Source of the DNA: Dehalococcoidia bacterium UBA3254
Lineage (GTDB): Bacteria; Chloroflexota; Dehalococcoidia; Dehalococcoidales; UBA3254
Reading direction: 5' to 3'
Assembly (NCBI GenBank): GCA_002362735.1
Contig: DEUU01000049.1
Coordinates: 1-16,257 of the forward strand
Length of the DNA: 16,257 nt
Position 1 is the stretch's first letter. Each line of letters opens with the position of its first letter. Made by a program: the position numbers and the translations under genes. Positions 16,140 through 16,257 of this stretch are shown here, in pieces. The notes under the pieces were generated by a model. That model saw only the letters and a program-made list of their open reading frames with translations. It made no database searches and was not told the origin of the DNA.

Positions 16140-16170
16140 TAAGAAAATATTTTGGAAACGGGGTCGTGAT

Positions 16171-16257
16171 TTGGAAAAACTGAAAATATCAGTCCTTTTT
16201 TGGGAAGAACGCGGGCAGGAAAAGGGAAAGCGGGATGACGTTGGGGTCCGCAGGCCG
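16171..16257 (+). CDS. 5' end of a gene, possibly an ATP-grasp (D-Ala-D-Ala ligase-like) enzyme
   Basis: A TTG at 16171 opens a frame of 29 codons that runs to the window edge without a stop. The product starts MEKLKISVLFWEERG, a beta strand (KISVLF) resembling the first strand of D-alanine-D-alanine ligase-like ATP-grasp proteins. GGAAACGGGG lies upstream as a poor ribosome binding site. The short spacing from the metallopeptidase gene suggests an operon. The assignment rests on very little sequence. Confidence 0.45.
   Translation, partial: MEKLKISVLFWEERGQEKGKRDDVGVRRP

Overview
The window looks like the replication-origin neighbourhood of a Chloroflexota bacterium, most likely of the class Dehalococcoidia. 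This is inferred from gene content and order: dnaA, obgE and nadD, then gyrB, divergent hisS and relA, and a lexA preceded by a Gram-positive-type GAAC-N4-GTTC operator, a LexA site type also reported for Dehalococcoides. No rRNA, tRNA, CRISPR array or insertion sequence was recognised.

Layout. Positions 1-3897 hold the forward genes dnaA, obgE and nadD. A 488-base AT-rich gap between dnaA and obgE is the best candidate origin. Positions about 3871-4313 are a small insertion-like unit: a DUF559 endonuclease-like gene between two palindromic repeats in inverted orientation, which also supplies the last codons and stop of nadD. Positions 4334-9542 are a reverse-strand block. It contains gyrB with its own promoter and terminator, then the likely operon hisS, LmbE/PIG-L deacetylase and nitroreductase, ending in a strong terminator. 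Positions 9637-14690 are forward: relA/spoT, rpsT, lexA, a class II aldolase-like gene and ilvE with a terminator. A small reverse DUF2795 gene follows. Then come a forward HEAGH zinc metallopeptidase-like gene and the first 29 codons of a gene that may encode an ATP-grasp ligase.

How the genes fit together. Replication and topology (dnaA, gyrB), ribosome assembly and translation (obgE, rpsT, hisS), stringent and DNA-damage control (relA, lexA), and cofactor or amino-acid metabolism (nadD, ilvE) share one stretch of chromosome. Non-ATG starts are frequent. GTG starts are assigned to dnaA, lexA and the DUF559 gene; TTG starts to hisS, rpsT, the PIG-L gene and probably the last gene. Several are supported by well-placed ribosome binding sites.

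Most notable observation. DnaA keeps all its ATPase motifs, but its DNA-reading signature (normally GGRDHTTVxHA) reads GGRQPIIVSQA, and a neighbouring contact proline is Ser. The adjacent intergenic region has no exact TTATNCACA DnaA box. It does have a repeated TCTGACAG motif, one copy abutting a run of TTA/CTA triplets that fits the DnaA-trio unwinding element. Together these suggest an origin recognised through a divergent DnaA box. This is a hypothesis from sequence only.
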